Below are positions 48,387-58,888 of a DNA stretch of 64,000 nucleotides, one piece after another. The translations under genes were made by a program, and so were the position numbers. Under the pieces are notes generated by a model. The model ran no database searches. It was not told the origin of the DNA and worked only from the letters and a program-made list of their open reading frames with translations. Location: NCBI RefSeq assembly GCF_021538615.1, contig NZ_JAJHIZ010000003.1:744001-808000 (forward strand). Direction: 5' to 3'. This DNA is from Niabella agricola. GTDB lineage: Bacteria; Bacteroidota; Bacteroidia; Chitinophagales; Chitinophagaceae. Within the stretch, counting starts at the first letter, position 1. Every line of letters begins with the position of its first letter.

Positions 48387-50987
48387 ATGAAATATTTTTT
48401 ACTACTGATATTCTTTTTTGAGTTTAGTTCCGCTGCATTCGCTCAAAACAATACAAGACCCGGATCTATTCCCGCCAGCGGCCACCTATACGGGAAGGTA
48501 ACAGATGAAAACGATGCGGGCCTGGCCCATGCGTCTGTAATGCTGATGACCCTGCAGCCCGATTCTGCCCGGAACCGCCGCCCGGAACGGCTGATAAAAG
48601 CCACGGTGAGCAAGGCAAACGGCGAGTTCAGTTTAGAAAACCTGCCTGCCGGAGGCGCCATGCAGCTGCTCATTACCGCGATTGGCTATAAAACCTTCAA
48701 GCAACCGTTTTCCTTTATACCCAAAGGCCCTACAGGCATGCGGTCAGCAGCAGCTCCCCCACAAAAAAATAATGGTGGTGCACAGGGCTTTATCAACCCG
48801 TTTGATAAAGATATCGGAAATATAAAACTGTTTAAAGAAGTGAAGAACCTGCAAACTGTAACCGTAACTTCGGCGGCTCCCTTGCTCAAATTGGATACCG
48901 ACAAAAAAGTATTCCAGGTGAGCCGGAATATTACGGCAGCCGGCGGCACGGCTGTGGAAGTACTGCGCAACGTACCATCCGTACAGGTTGATGTGGATGG
49001 CAATGTGCGGGTACGCAATGCCACCCCGCAGATCTATCTGAACGGGCGGCCTTCCGCACTCCTTCCGGACCAGGTGCCTGCATCGGAAATAGAACAGGTT
49101 GAGGTAATAACCAACCCTTCTGCAAAATACGATGCCTCCGGTGGCCATGCGGGCATTATCAACCTTGTACTTAAAAAAAATAAAGCCACCGGGTATAACG
49201 GCATGCTGAGCGCCGGCGCAGACAGCAGGGGCGGCTTCAATGCCGGAGGCAACTTTAATGTCAAAACCGGAAAGTTTAACTTCAGCCTCTCGGCCTTTAC
49301 CAACCAGATCCGGAACCGGACAACCGGAAGCACACAGCGAATGACCCGGGCAGATACAGCACTTTCAGTGTCCCAAACGAATCTCAATAAAACAACAGGA
49401 GGTTTTACATTTGGGAAACTGGGCATTGACTACTTCATTACCAATCGCACCACACTGTCTTTTACCGCCACCCAAACCTATGGGCAATTTAAACCCGCCG
49501 AAACGATTGATATACGCGTGGATACCCTGTTTGACACCGGCATTAAAAGTTTTACCGGTAGCCGTTATGCCAGCGGTAACCGGAAAATCACCGGATCCAG
49601 TTTCCAGTTAAGTGCCAAGCATAATTTTCCCCGGCCCGGTCGGGAATGGACCGCAGACATCACCTATTCTACAAGAAACGTAGACGGTACCGGTTTTATC
49701 GATACCTACCCGCATCCTTCTACATGGGAACTGTTGCAACAAAAAAACAACATGAAGGCCCGGGTAAAATTGCTGGTTGCACAAACCGATTATATAAATC
49801 CGGTATCCGCCGGTTTTAAACTGGAAACCGGTATACGGATGCAACTCAACCCCATCACCAACGACAACGAAAATTTCATCCGGATCCCTCCCGGGGATTT
49901 TGAAAAAATTGATGCCGCAACAACCCTCTTTAAGACACACAACACCGTATATGCCGCCTATGCAAATGCATCCGGACAGCTTAATCAGCAACTACATTAC
50001 CAGCTTGGACTAAGAGCAGAAAGTTCAAAACTCACGGGAGCGCAAACCCATACCGGAGATGTATTTAAGACCGAATACCCCATCAGTCTTTTTCCCTCCC
50101 TGTTCTTAAATATGAACCTGAAAAAAGAGCAGCAGTTGCAGTTCAGCGCTACACGAAAGATCAACCGGCCTTCGTTTTACCAGCTGACTCCTTATACAGA
50201 TTATACCGACGAGCTAAATATCACCCGGGGCAACCCGGGGTTGACCCCCGAATTCATAACGAGTACGGAACTCTCCTATATCAAAAAGGTCAATGAAAAG
50301 AACACGGTACTGGCATCTGTATATTATAAGTACATCAGTCATCTTATCGCCCGGTACCTGATTGCGGGAGAAAACCCGTTAACAGGGAAAGCTACATTGA
50401 TCAGCACCTTTGTCAATACCGGTGCCGGCGAACGGTACGGAGCAGAACTGACATCGGTAAACACCCTTCAAACATGGTGGGAGCTTACCACCAATATCAA
50501 TCTTTACCGGTCGGGCATCCGCAGCACCGATCGCAACCCGATGCCTCAAACCCGTTTGTGGAGCCTGTTTGCAAAAATGAATCACAATTTTAACCTGCCG
50601 GCCGGGTTTACGATCCAGCTGGCAGCAGATTACCAGGGAAAGACCAACCTTCCGGTAAACACCAATGAGGGTTTCGGGCCGCCTTCTCAGGCACAAACAG
50701 CCGCACAGGGCTATATAAAGGCGTTCTATGGGATTGATATGGCCATCAAAAAAGCCTTTCTTAAAAACAACGCCGCATCGGTAAGTATCAGCGTCAGCGA
50801 CCTTTTCCGGAGCCGCAGATCAATGGTTTACGCTGAGGGCCCCGGATTTACACAATACTCCAACCGGCTCAATAACCCACAGCTCTTCCGTTTAAATCTC
50901 AGCTACCGGTTTGGCAAGACGGACCCTGCTGTTTTTAAAAGGAAAAACATGAAAGCACAAAATGAAGGCACCATACAGGACCTGTAA
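48387..50987 (+). CDS. TonB-dependent-receptor-like outer membrane beta-barrel protein
   Basis: Exported protein of 866 aa. Signal peptide ends AAFAQ; then a carboxypeptidase-regulatory-like domain (HLYGKVTDENDAGLAHASV, FSLENLPAGG), a plug domain with TAVEVLRNVPSVQVDVDG and IYLNGRPSALLPDQVPASEI, EVITNPSAKYDASGGHAGII, and a C-terminal barrel of the 'outer membrane beta-barrel family' (about 400-866). It is not a SusC: no SusD partner and no SusC-type plug motif. Such proteins often follow sensor systems in Bacteroidota; a LytS/LytTR pair lies 348 bp downstream on the same strand. Ligand unknown. Confidence 0.9.
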   Translation: MKYFLLLIFFFEFSSAAFAQNNTRPGSIPASGHLYGKVTDENDAGLAHASVMLMTLQPDSARNRRPERLIKATVSKANGEFSLENLPAGGAMQLLITAIGYKTFKQPFSFIPKGPTGMRSAAAPPQKNNGGAQGFINPFDKDIGNIKLFKEVKNLQTVTVTSAAPLLKLDTDKKVFQVSRNITAAGGTAVEVLRNVPSVQVDVDGNVRVRNATPQIYLNGRPSALLPDQVPASEIEQVEVITNPSAKYDASGGHAGIINLVLKKNKATGYNGMLSAGADSRGGFNAGGNFNVKTGKFNFSLSAFTNQIRNRTTGSTQRMTRADTALSVSQTNLNKTTGGFTFGKLGIDYFITNRTTLSFTATQTYGQFKPAETIDIRVDTLFDTGIKSFTGSRYASGNRKITGSSFQLSAKHNFPRPGREWTADITYSTRNVDGTGFIDTYPHPSTWELLQQKNNMKARVKLLVAQTDYINPVSAGFKLETGIRMQLNPITNDNENFIRIPPGDFEKIDAATTLFKTHNTVYAAYANASGQLNQQLHYQLGLRAESSKLTGAQTHTGDVFKTEYPISLFPSLFLNMNLKKEQQLQFSATRKINRPSFYQLTPYTDYTDELNITRGNPGLTPEFITSTELSYIKKVNEKNTVLASVYYKYISHLIARYLIAGENPLTGKATLISTFVNTGAGERYGAELTSVNTLQTWWELTTNINLYRSGIRSTDRNPMPQTRLWSLFAKMNHNFNLPAGFTIQLAADYQGKTNLPVNTNEGFGPPSQAQTAAQGYIKAFYGIDMAIKKAFLKNNAASVSISVSDLFRSRRSMVYAEGPGFTQYSNRLNNPQLFRLNLSYRFGKTDPAVFKRKNMKAQNEGTIQDL

Positions 50988-51335
50988 AACAGCAGGCGCA
51001 CAAGCGCGTACACCATCCGGATGATGGCCTCAGGAAATGCAATGTTCCACCCACCTGAAACAGAACAACGATGAAACATGGTATATTACAAACCCGCAGC
51101 TGGCACCTGTATTATCTGATCTGGCGGTTCCGGGCAAAATACCGCATCCGCAGAAGATTTTTTCAACAGCATGTATCCGTCATTTTTAGTTGACGCGGCG
51201 GATTTCCTCACCCGAATGGTACTGCCCGGCGTCCGGCCGAAAGAGCTACAGCACCACTATCCGAGCGTCGCAAACAGGCAGCCGTGAAATCTGTCAAAAA
51301 GTGTAGCTTTAATTGGTAAAACAGGGTCAGCGCTC
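50988..51335. other. Intergenic region before the sensor-kinase gene
   Basis: This 348-bp gap holds one small open frame (51071-51193, listed separately) and a weak promoter-like TAGCTTTA near 51304. Nothing else is recognised. Confidence 0.4.
51071..51193 (+). CDS. Possible small basic peptide (uncertain)
   Basis: A 40-codon ATG frame, MKHGILQTRSWHLYYLIW then RFRAKYRIRRRFFQQH..., with 11 Arg/Lys and several aromatics and no acidic residue. Strand matches its neighbours. Such basic peptides occur by chance, and no family is known to me. Reported only as a candidate. Confidence 0.25.
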   Translation: MKHGILQTRSWHLYYLIWRFRAKYRIRRRFFQQHVSVIFS

Positions 51336-52367
51336 ATGCTCAGTCATTGTAAAACGATGCGCATACAAAAACAATACATAAACGGAATCTTTCACCTGCT
51401 GATATGGGGTGCACTGTTATTGCTTCCGTATTTCATCGGATCTGCTGCAGACCAGTATAAAATCGGGCTGCTGCCGGGTGTGGTCTTCACGTTGTTCGGC
51501 ATCATCCATATGTTTATTTTTTATATCAATGCCTACTATCTTGCCCCGCAGTTCCTGAATCGCAAGCGTTGGTGGATTTATATACCCGCAGCAGCCGCAT
51601 TGCTTGTGTTGTCGTTTATGGTCAAATATACCGTACTCAAAACAGGCTACCCCTGGTTACTCGCAAATCACGCCATTTACCGTTTTGCCTTTGCGCCGTC
51701 AGTGGGTATATTTCTGATCAGCCTGGTTTACCGGAAAGTGATCGATCGGATCCATTTTGAAAAGCTGCAAAGGGAAAAGGAGGCAAGCATGCTGATGACC
51801 GAATTAAAATTTCTCCGTTCACAGATCAGTCCGCACTTTTTGTTTAATGTAATGACCAACCTTGTAGCCCTGGCCCGCAGACGGTCTGACCAGCTGGAAC
51901 CCGCGCTCATCACCTTGTCTGAGTTCATGCGTTATATGGTTTATGACACGCAGGGTAAAAAAGTAGCGCTGTCGAAGGAAACCGGCCACTTGAAAAGTTA
52001 TCTTTCTCTTCAACGAATGCGGTTTGGAAACGAGCTGCTGATTGAGGAACACCTCGAACCGGTTGCAGAGGAATACCAGATCGAGCCCATGCTGTTAATT
52101 CCTTTTGTTGAAAACGCTTTTAAACATGGAGCCGTACAGGGGGAACGGGCCAGGATCAGCATCCGGCTGACCATCGCTAACGGCATCTTGCATTTTGACG
52201 TACAAAACGCCATTGCCGCTCAAAAAAATGACACCGGCCCTGAAAGCTCGGGCGTCGGTTTCACAAATGTGGTTTCCAGGCTCAACTTGTTATATCCTCA
52301 AAAACATGAGCTGCAGGTCAACCATAATGATGACACCTTTCATGTGCATTTAAAACTTGAATTATGA
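51336..52367 (+). CDS. LytS/YehU-type sensor histidine kinase
   Basis: Inner-membrane sensor of 343 aa with four N-terminal helices (about 18-130) and a cytoplasmic His_kinase domain: LRSQISPHFLFNVMTNL with phospho-acceptor His167, then the HATPase region IPFVENAFKHGAVQGE and SSGVGFTNVVSRLNLLYP. The short architecture with no extracytoplasmic domain is typical for Bacteroidota. A second ATG at 51357 (MRIQKQYI) is an equally good start. It overlaps the regulator gene by four bases (ATGA), a translationally coupled pair. Confidence 0.93.
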   Translation: MLSHCKTMRIQKQYINGIFHLLIWGALLLLPYFIGSAADQYKIGLLPGVVFTLFGIIHMFIFYINAYYLAPQFLNRKRWWIYIPAAAALLVLSFMVKYTVLKTGYPWLLANHAIYRFAFAPSVGIFLISLVYRKVIDRIHFEKLQREKEASMLMTELKFLRSQISPHFLFNVMTNLVALARRRSDQLEPALITLSEFMRYMVYDTQGKKVALSKETGHLKSYLSLQRMRFGNELLIEEHLEPVAEEYQIEPMLLIPFVENAFKHGAVQGERARISIRLTIANGILHFDVQNAIAAQKNDTGPESSGVGFTNVVSRLNLLYPQKHELQVNHNDDTFHVHLKLEL

Positions 52368-53086
52368 CGATCCGTTCTGTAATTGTGGACGATGAACCAT
52401 TAATACGGGAATTGCTGGAAGACAGCCTGGCACAGATCCCCTTTATAAAAGTGGTACGCAGCTGTAAGAATGCGCTGGAGCTTGCACAGTACCTGCAAAC
52501 AGAACCGATCGATCTGCTGTTTATGGACGTCCAGATGCCCGGGATCAGCGGCATCCAGTTCCTGAACACACTGGAGCAGCCACCGATGATCATCATGGTC
52601 ACCGCTTATGAACAATATGCTCTGCAGGGGTTTGAGCTTAATGTTGTGGATTATATTTTAAAACCGTTCTCGTTTGAACGGATCCTGAAAGCCTGCAACC
52701 GCGCACAGGAATTGTTTCAACTTAAAAAAATAAAAAACACAGGATCGGAACCCCAGGCCCAGTATCTTTTTGTAAATGTTGAATACACGCTTGTTAAAAT
52801 AGCGATCGCAGATATCTGCTATATTGAAGGATTGAAAGACTACATAAAAATCCATCTATCCGCTGCCCGCAAACCGGTTCTTACAAGAATGACGATGAAA
52901 GCAATGGAAGAAAAACTGCCCCAAGGGGCCTTTGCGCGCACCCACAAATCCTACCTGGTAGCCCTTTCAAAAATTACGGTTATCAAGCGCGATCTGGTTT
53001 GCATCGACCAGGTGGAGATCCCCATAAGCGAGTCCTATAAAGAACCGTTCCTGCAGGCTGTAAAAAAAATCGAAAGTCCCCAATAA
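52364..53086 (+). CDS. LytTR-family response regulator
   Basis: DNA-binding response regulator of 240 aa. Receiver domain 1-120 with acidic pocket (VDDEP), phospho-acceptor Asp55 (LLFMDVQMPG), and Lys in VVDYILKPFS; LytTR DNA-binding domain about 135-235 (YIEGLKDYIKIHL, ARTHKSYLVALSKI). Partner of the kinase just upstream. A likely target is the beta-barrel gene upstream or its own operon; that is inference. Confidence 0.94.
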   Translation: MTIRSVIVDDEPLIRELLEDSLAQIPFIKVVRSCKNALELAQYLQTEPIDLLFMDVQMPGISGIQFLNTLEQPPMIIMVTAYEQYALQGFELNVVDYILKPFSFERILKACNRAQELFQLKKIKNTGSEPQAQYLFVNVEYTLVKIAIADICYIEGLKDYIKIHLSAARKPVLTRMTMKAMEEKLPQGAFARTHKSYLVALSKITVIKRDLVCIDQVEIPISESYKEPFLQAVKKIESPQ

Positions 53087-53090
53087 CAAG

Positions 53091-54395
53091 CTATGCCTCC
53101 TCCTCATGCGCACCCTTCAGCACGGCTTCAATGGCTTTTGCCTTTAACAGGCACTCTTCCCATTCCGCTTCCGGATCGCTATAAATCGTGATCCCCGATC
53201 CAACCTTGTAAGAAAGATAGTGCGATTGCGCATTATACATTAAACTACGGATCACCACATTGAAATCAAAATCACCACCAGGCTGTATATAGCCCAACGC
53301 CCCTGAAAAAATCCCGCGTGCTGTTTTTTCATATTGACGGATCAGTTGCATAACGCGCATCTTCGGAGCGCCGGTCATAGACCCCATCGGGAATGCGGCC
53401 TTTAAAATATCGGTTAGGGTGACCGATTCCTCCAGGATCCCCGATACGGTTGAAATCATCTGGTGTACCTGCGCAAAACTGTAGATGCCGAATAACTCAT
53501 CTACCTGAACCGACCCCTCGCGGCAGATGCGCGACAGATCATTCCGTACCAGGTCCACCACCATTACATTTTCTGCGCGGTCTTTACCGCTGTTTGCCAG
53601 CTGTTGTTGCTCTGCACGCAAACTTTCAGCATCTGTTCCCTTCCGCAAAAGGGTGCCTTTTATCGGCTGACTGATCAGCCGGCTGCCGGTCTTTTTTAAA
53701 AACCGTTCGGGACTTGCACAGATCAGCCAATAATCATCCACCCGGTAAAGCCCCGAAAACGGATTGGGTGAGCTTCCCGTTAGTTGAGTATATACATCAA
53801 AAGGATCCATTCGGGCAGCCTCTGAAAAAAACTCCATACAGTAATTGATTTCATAACAATCGCCGCGGTGGATATGGGCCTGCAATTGCCGGATCGTTTC
53901 GAGGTAAGTTTCTTTGCTAACCCGGCTGCGCACGGGCTGCTGCAACTGCAAAGGCAAAGCCGGCACAAGCGGTTCCTGCAGCAATTCGTTATACAAACGC
54001 TCCGAATCTTCCCCTTCAATATAAAGCCGGTCTTCTTTTACATAAAGGACCCATTCCGGCTCAAAGAAAAACCCATCGGGAAACCCAACGGCGTCAATTT
54101 GCCCCGGATAACCACCCCCCTCGCCGGTTGGCAGCTCATAATTCCAGTGCCCCATTAGCCAGGCACCGCTCTTTTCCGAAAAATCTGCAAAAGCATTAAG
54201 GCCTCCTGTTCCCGCAAGCACCACCCTGCGCTTTACGCCGGCACCGGCTAAAAACACAAAGCGCTCCCCGGAAAAACCACAGGAGTCCAGAAAGCAAAAG
54301 GTGTTAAACTGTCTTAACCAGTTTAACACCTTTTGCTTTATCAAGACACCGTCACTTAACGGAAAACTTTGGCCTGCTGTTCGTTCACTATCCAA
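53091..54395 (-). CDS. pabB: Aminodeoxychorismate synthase component I
   Basis: Chorismate-utilising enzyme of 434 aa that makes 4-amino-4-deoxychorismate for folate. The motif QPIKGTLL (Lys246) is diagnostic: PIKGT marks PabB, whereas anthranilate synthase has PIAGT. Also seen: DRAENVMVVDLVRNDLSRI, FPMGSMTGAPKMRVMQLI and KVGSGITIYSDPEAEWEE. The start codon is probably TTG at 54395; a stop lies two codons upstream and no ATG is available, while KVLNWLRQFNTFCFLD fits the family N-terminus. A perfect 21-bp inverted repeat lies in this N-terminal coding part. It follows the acidic protein gene by 32 bp. Confidence 0.92.
   Translation of the reverse strand: MDSERTAGQSFPLSDGVLIKQKVLNWLRQFNTFCFLDSCGFSGERFVFLAGAGVKRRVVLAGTGGLNAFADFSEKSGAWLMGHWNYELPTGEGGGYPGQIDAVGFPDGFFFEPEWVLYVKEDRLYIEGEDSERLYNELLQEPLVPALPLQLQQPVRSRVSKETYLETIRQLQAHIHRGDCYEINYCMEFFSEAARMDPFDVYTQLTGSSPNPFSGLYRVDDYWLICASPERFLKKTGSRLISQPIKGTLLRKGTDAESLRAEQQQLANSGKDRAENVMVVDLVRNDLSRICREGSVQVDELFGIYSFAQVHQMISTVSGILEESVTLTDILKAAFPMGSMTGAPKMRVMQLIRQYEKTARGIFSGALGYIQPGGDFDFNVVIRSLMYNAQSHYLSYKVGSGITIYSDPEAEWEECLLKAKAIEAVLKGAHEEEA
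54291..54339 (-). repeat. Perfect 21-bp inverted repeat inside the 5' coding region of pabB
   Basis: Arms 54291-54311 and 54319-54339 are exact complements over 21 bases, with a seven-base loop (TCTTAAC on the plus strand). In pabB mRNA it covers codons about 19-35 (IKQKVLNWLRQFNTFCF), so it lies near the start of translation. A stem of this size in coding sequence is rare. It could reduce translation, act like an attenuator, or be chance in a protein-constrained segment. Confidence 0.75.
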
Positions 54396-54427
54396 TGTCT
54401 CTTATTAAAAACGGTCCTGTTCGATTT

Positions 54428-54850
54428 CTATCTGAAATCATCGTCGTCATCAAAATCATCATCGTTGTTACCGAACAGGTCATCAAACTCTTCGTCCGGC
54501 TTAAAATCATCCTCGTCTTCATCATACGATTTTTTTCCTTTACCAACACCCCCTGATTTTGATTTCGATTTCGGAATGTCAAATTCTTCAAAATCCTTAT
54601 CCCAATCTTCGTCTTCATCTACTTTGTCCCACTCATCGTCCTCATCAAAATCGTCCTCATCATCGTCATCATCCTTGGTCGCCTTGCCTTTTTTTCCTTT
54701 TACAGGGGTTTCATCATCCTCCTCGTAAAGGTCATCATCATCTTCCAGTTCCTCTTCTTTTTTCTTCGATTTGGAAGATGCCTTTTCCGCAGGTGCGTTT
54801 CCCGCATTTGTCTTCTTGTCTGTTCCAGCTGACTTATTTGATTTTGCCAT
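54428..54850 (-). CDS. Highly acidic low-complexity protein
   Basis: A 140-aa protein with a basic N-terminus (MAKSNKSAGTDKK, KASSKSKKKEEE) and long Asp/Glu tracts (DDDDDEDDFDEDDEWD, DDDFDDDDDFR). No folded domain, signal or membrane segment is visible. The ATG frame is clean and its strand and spacing fit an operon with pabB, 32 bp downstream. Similar acidic tails appear in RNA polymerase delta subunits and in Bacteroidota proteins of unknown role; no orthology is claimed. Could bind cations, histone-like proteins or ribosomes. Confidence 0.7.
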   Translation of the reverse strand: MAKSNKSAGTDKKTNAGNAPAEKASSKSKKKEEELEDDDDLYEEDDETPVKGKKGKATKDDDDDEDDFDEDDEWDKVDEDEDWDKDFEEFDIPKSKSKSGGVGKGKKSYDEDEDDFKPDEEFDDLFGNNDDDFDDDDDFR

Positions 54851-54935
54851 AACCTAATAAAATCTGATAAATGAAAATGTAAATTTTAATCGAAGTTTTT
54901 AATTCTCCAAATTTTTTAAACTGATTTTTTTTGAA

Positions 54936-56285
<1,350 letters not shown>

Positions 56286-56326
56286 TCAAATATTAAATGT
56301 AGAATGGAGGTGCTGTTTCTGCTCTG

Positions 56327-56608
56327 AATTTGAAAATGTGAAAATGTGTGAATGTGGAAATCTGGGAATGAAGGGGCCGTTCCTGCTTCGTAATACCTTC
56401 CCGGAAGGTCGCAAGGTTCAACGATCCAATAGATAAATTTCAAATCCCGGTATCATCAATTGATTACCGATCACTAACGACTGATCGCCGAACAGCGGGC
56501 GCGCCTGGAAACTTCCCTGCGGAAATGTAAAATATTGAAAATTTGAAAAATGTGCGAATGTGAAAATGTGGGGATGAAGGGACCGTTCCTGCTTCGTAAT
56601 ACCTTCTG
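56327..56608. repeat. Two direct repeats of about 70 bp in the rel-purA gap
   Basis: Copies at 56327-56402 and 56538-56608 share the core at 56366-56400 and 56572-56606, which reads GATGAAGGG then CCGTTCCTGCTTCG then TAATACCTTC with two mismatches, preceded in both by AATGTG words. The copies are about 206 bp apart. Confidence 0.65.
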
Positions 56609-56635
56609 AAACTTTAAACTTAAACCTAAACTTCC

Positions 56636-58888
56636 TCACTTCCCCGGCAGATCTTCGGTGTCGTACCGTTCTACCGACTCGATCCCGCTCAGATCCTTCA
56701 GCCGGTTTACCAGTTCATCCAGCTCTTCTTTATCGTGCACGTATACTTTTATGTTTCCTTCAAATAATCCTTCGGAGGCCTCAATGGTCAATGCTGCTAT
56801 ATTTATTTTCAGTTCGGCAGAGATCAGGCCGGTGATCTTGCTTACCACACCCACATCATCCATACCAATAATGCGCACGCCCGTAAGGAAAGAAATCTCT
56901 TTGTTCTTCGCCCACTTGGTTTTTACAATGCGGTGGCCGTAATTGGCCAGCAGTTTTGGTGCATTGGGACAATTGGTACGGTGGATGGCCAGTCCCTTCC
57001 CGGTAGTGATAAACCCGAATACATCATCCCCCGGTATCGGCTTGCAGCAATTGGCCAGGTGATACATGATCTTGTCGCTGCTTTCTCCGAAAATAATCAG
57101 CTCGGTATCCTGTTTATTATTGCTCTGCGCCGGTGTATGGCTTTCGATCTTATGCTCCTGCACAATCTTCACCGGCCGCGGGTACTCGATCCGGTCGCCG
57201 ATCACCTTAAATTCTTTCAGCTCCCGGAGATCGATATTTTTGATGGCCACCTGGTAAAACAGCTCCAGGTTCGAATGCAGCTTATAAAACTGTACCAACT
57301 CGTCCAGGTTGGCCTGCTGCATGGAAACGCCCATTCCTTCCAGTTTACGCTGGATGGTATAGCGGCCCTCATCGGCTACTTTTTTCTTCTCCTCCTTCAG
57401 GGCCTCTTTTACCTTAGCCTTGGCCTTGGCGGTCATCACAAACGAAAGCCAGTCTTCTGAAGGCGTTTGTTTATTGCTGGTGATGATCTCCACCTGGTCG
57501 CCACTACGCAGTTTATAACTGATGGGAACCAGTTTATGATTAACCTTTGCACCGATGGTTTTGGCGCCGATGGCGGTATGAATGGCAAACGCAAAATCCA
57601 GTGCGGTACTGCCCACCGGCAGCATTTTAATATCTCCTTTAGGTGTATAAATGTAAATTTCCTCGGTAAGGAAGCTCATTTTGAAATCCTGCAGGAAATC
57701 CACGCTGTCTGCATCCTGGTTGTACAATACTTCCCGGATCTGCTGGAACCATTTATCAAAGCGGTTTTCATTGGCGCTTCCCTCTTTGTATTTCCAGTGA
57801 GCGGCCAGCCCTTTTTCCGCAATCTCGTTCATGCGTTTTGTCCGGATCTGCACTTCCACCCATTTTCCTCTTGGTCCCATCACAGTAGTATGCAGGGCTT
57901 CATACCCGTTGGATTTGGGGTTGCTTACCCAGTCGCGCAGGCGCTCTATCGAAGGCGTATATTCATCCGTGATGAGGGAATACACTTTCCAGCAGTCTTC
58001 TTTTTCCCGTTCCGGCGGTGAGTTCAGGATGATGCGGATGGCAAAGAGATCGTATACTTCTTCAAAAGTGATACCCTTTTTCTTCATCTTATTCCAGATG
58101 GAATGGATGTTCTTCGGGCGGCCGTAGATCTCAAAGTCGAACTTATTTTTCTCCAGCTTCTCCTTTATGGGCTTTATAAACTCATTGATATAACGGGTGC
58201 GGTCGCGTTTGGTTTCTGCCAGTTTTTTTGCAATTTCCTTATAGGTATCCGGCTCCAGGTATTTCATCGCCAGGTCTTCCAGTTCCGTTTTGATACTGTA
58301 CAGGCCCATACGATGGGCCAGGGGAGCAAAGATATAAACCGTTTCGGAAGCGATTTTCAACTGCTTTTCCCGCTTCATGCTGTCCAGTGTGCGCATATTG
58401 TTCAGGCGGTCGGCCAGCTTAATCAGGATCACCCGGGGATCGTCTGTAAGCGTTAGGAGAATCTTTTTAAAATTCTCTGCCTGCTGGGAAGCAGAAGAGT
58501 CAATAACATTGGAGATTTTTGTAAGCCCGTCCACGATCCGTGCAATTTCGGATCCAAACTCCCGTTCTATATCCTGCAGGGTGATATCAGTATCCTCTAC
58601 GGTATCATGCAGCAGGGCGCACACAGTTGACCGTACCCCCAGACCGATTTCCTCAATGCATATTTTGGCTACAGCGATCGGATGCAGGATATACGGTTCC
58701 CCGCTTTTCCGCCGCATACTGCTGTGCGCATCGGCGGCCATTTCAAAAGCCCTCCGGAGAATATCTTTGTCACCCGGCTTGATCTTGTCCTTCAGCGCGC
58801 GCAACAGCGACCGGTATTCCCTTAAAATCAGCTTTTTTTCCTGCTCCTCGTTCAGACTATATTTAGGTTTTTGCTCTACAGTTTTCAT
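56636..58888 (-). CDS. Bifunctional (p)ppGpp synthetase/hydrolase RelA/SpoT
   Basis: Stringent-response enzyme of 750 aa. Domains in order: HD hydrolase (GEPYILHPIAVAKI, ALLHDTVEDTDI with His94/Asp95), synthetase (DLFAIRIIL, SNGYEALHTTV, VEVQIRTKRMNEIAEKG), TGS at about 400-460 (YIYTPKGDIKMLPVGSTALD) and a C-terminal ACT domain. The HD signature is intact, so both hydrolysis and synthesis are expected. In Bacteroidota this is usually the main long RSH enzyme. It starts at ATG 58888. Confidence 0.97.
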   Translation of the reverse strand: MKTVEQKPKYSLNEEQEKKLILREYRSLLRALKDKIKPGDKDILRRAFEMAADAHSSMRRKSGEPYILHPIAVAKICIEEIGLGVRSTVCALLHDTVEDTDITLQDIEREFGSEIARIVDGLTKISNVIDSSASQQAENFKKILLTLTDDPRVILIKLADRLNNMRTLDSMKREKQLKIASETVYIFAPLAHRMGLYSIKTELEDLAMKYLEPDTYKEIAKKLAETKRDRTRYINEFIKPIKEKLEKNKFDFEIYGRPKNIHSIWNKMKKKGITFEEVYDLFAIRIILNSPPEREKEDCWKVYSLITDEYTPSIERLRDWVSNPKSNGYEALHTTVMGPRGKWVEVQIRTKRMNEIAEKGLAAHWKYKEGSANENRFDKWFQQIREVLYNQDADSVDFLQDFKMSFLTEEIYIYTPKGDIKMLPVGSTALDFAFAIHTAIGAKTIGAKVNHKLVPISYKLRSGDQVEIITSNKQTPSEDWLSFVMTAKAKAKVKEALKEEKKKVADEGRYTIQRKLEGMGVSMQQANLDELVQFYKLHSNLELFYQVAIKNIDLRELKEFKVIGDRIEYPRPVKIVQEHKIESHTPAQSNNKQDTELIIFGESSDKIMYHLANCCKPIPGDDVFGFITTGKGLAIHRTNCPNAPKLLANYGHRIVKTKWAKNKEISFLTGVRIIGMDDVGVVSKITGLISAELKINIAALTIEASEGLFEGNIKVYVHDKEELDELVNRLKDLSGIESVERYDTEDLPGK

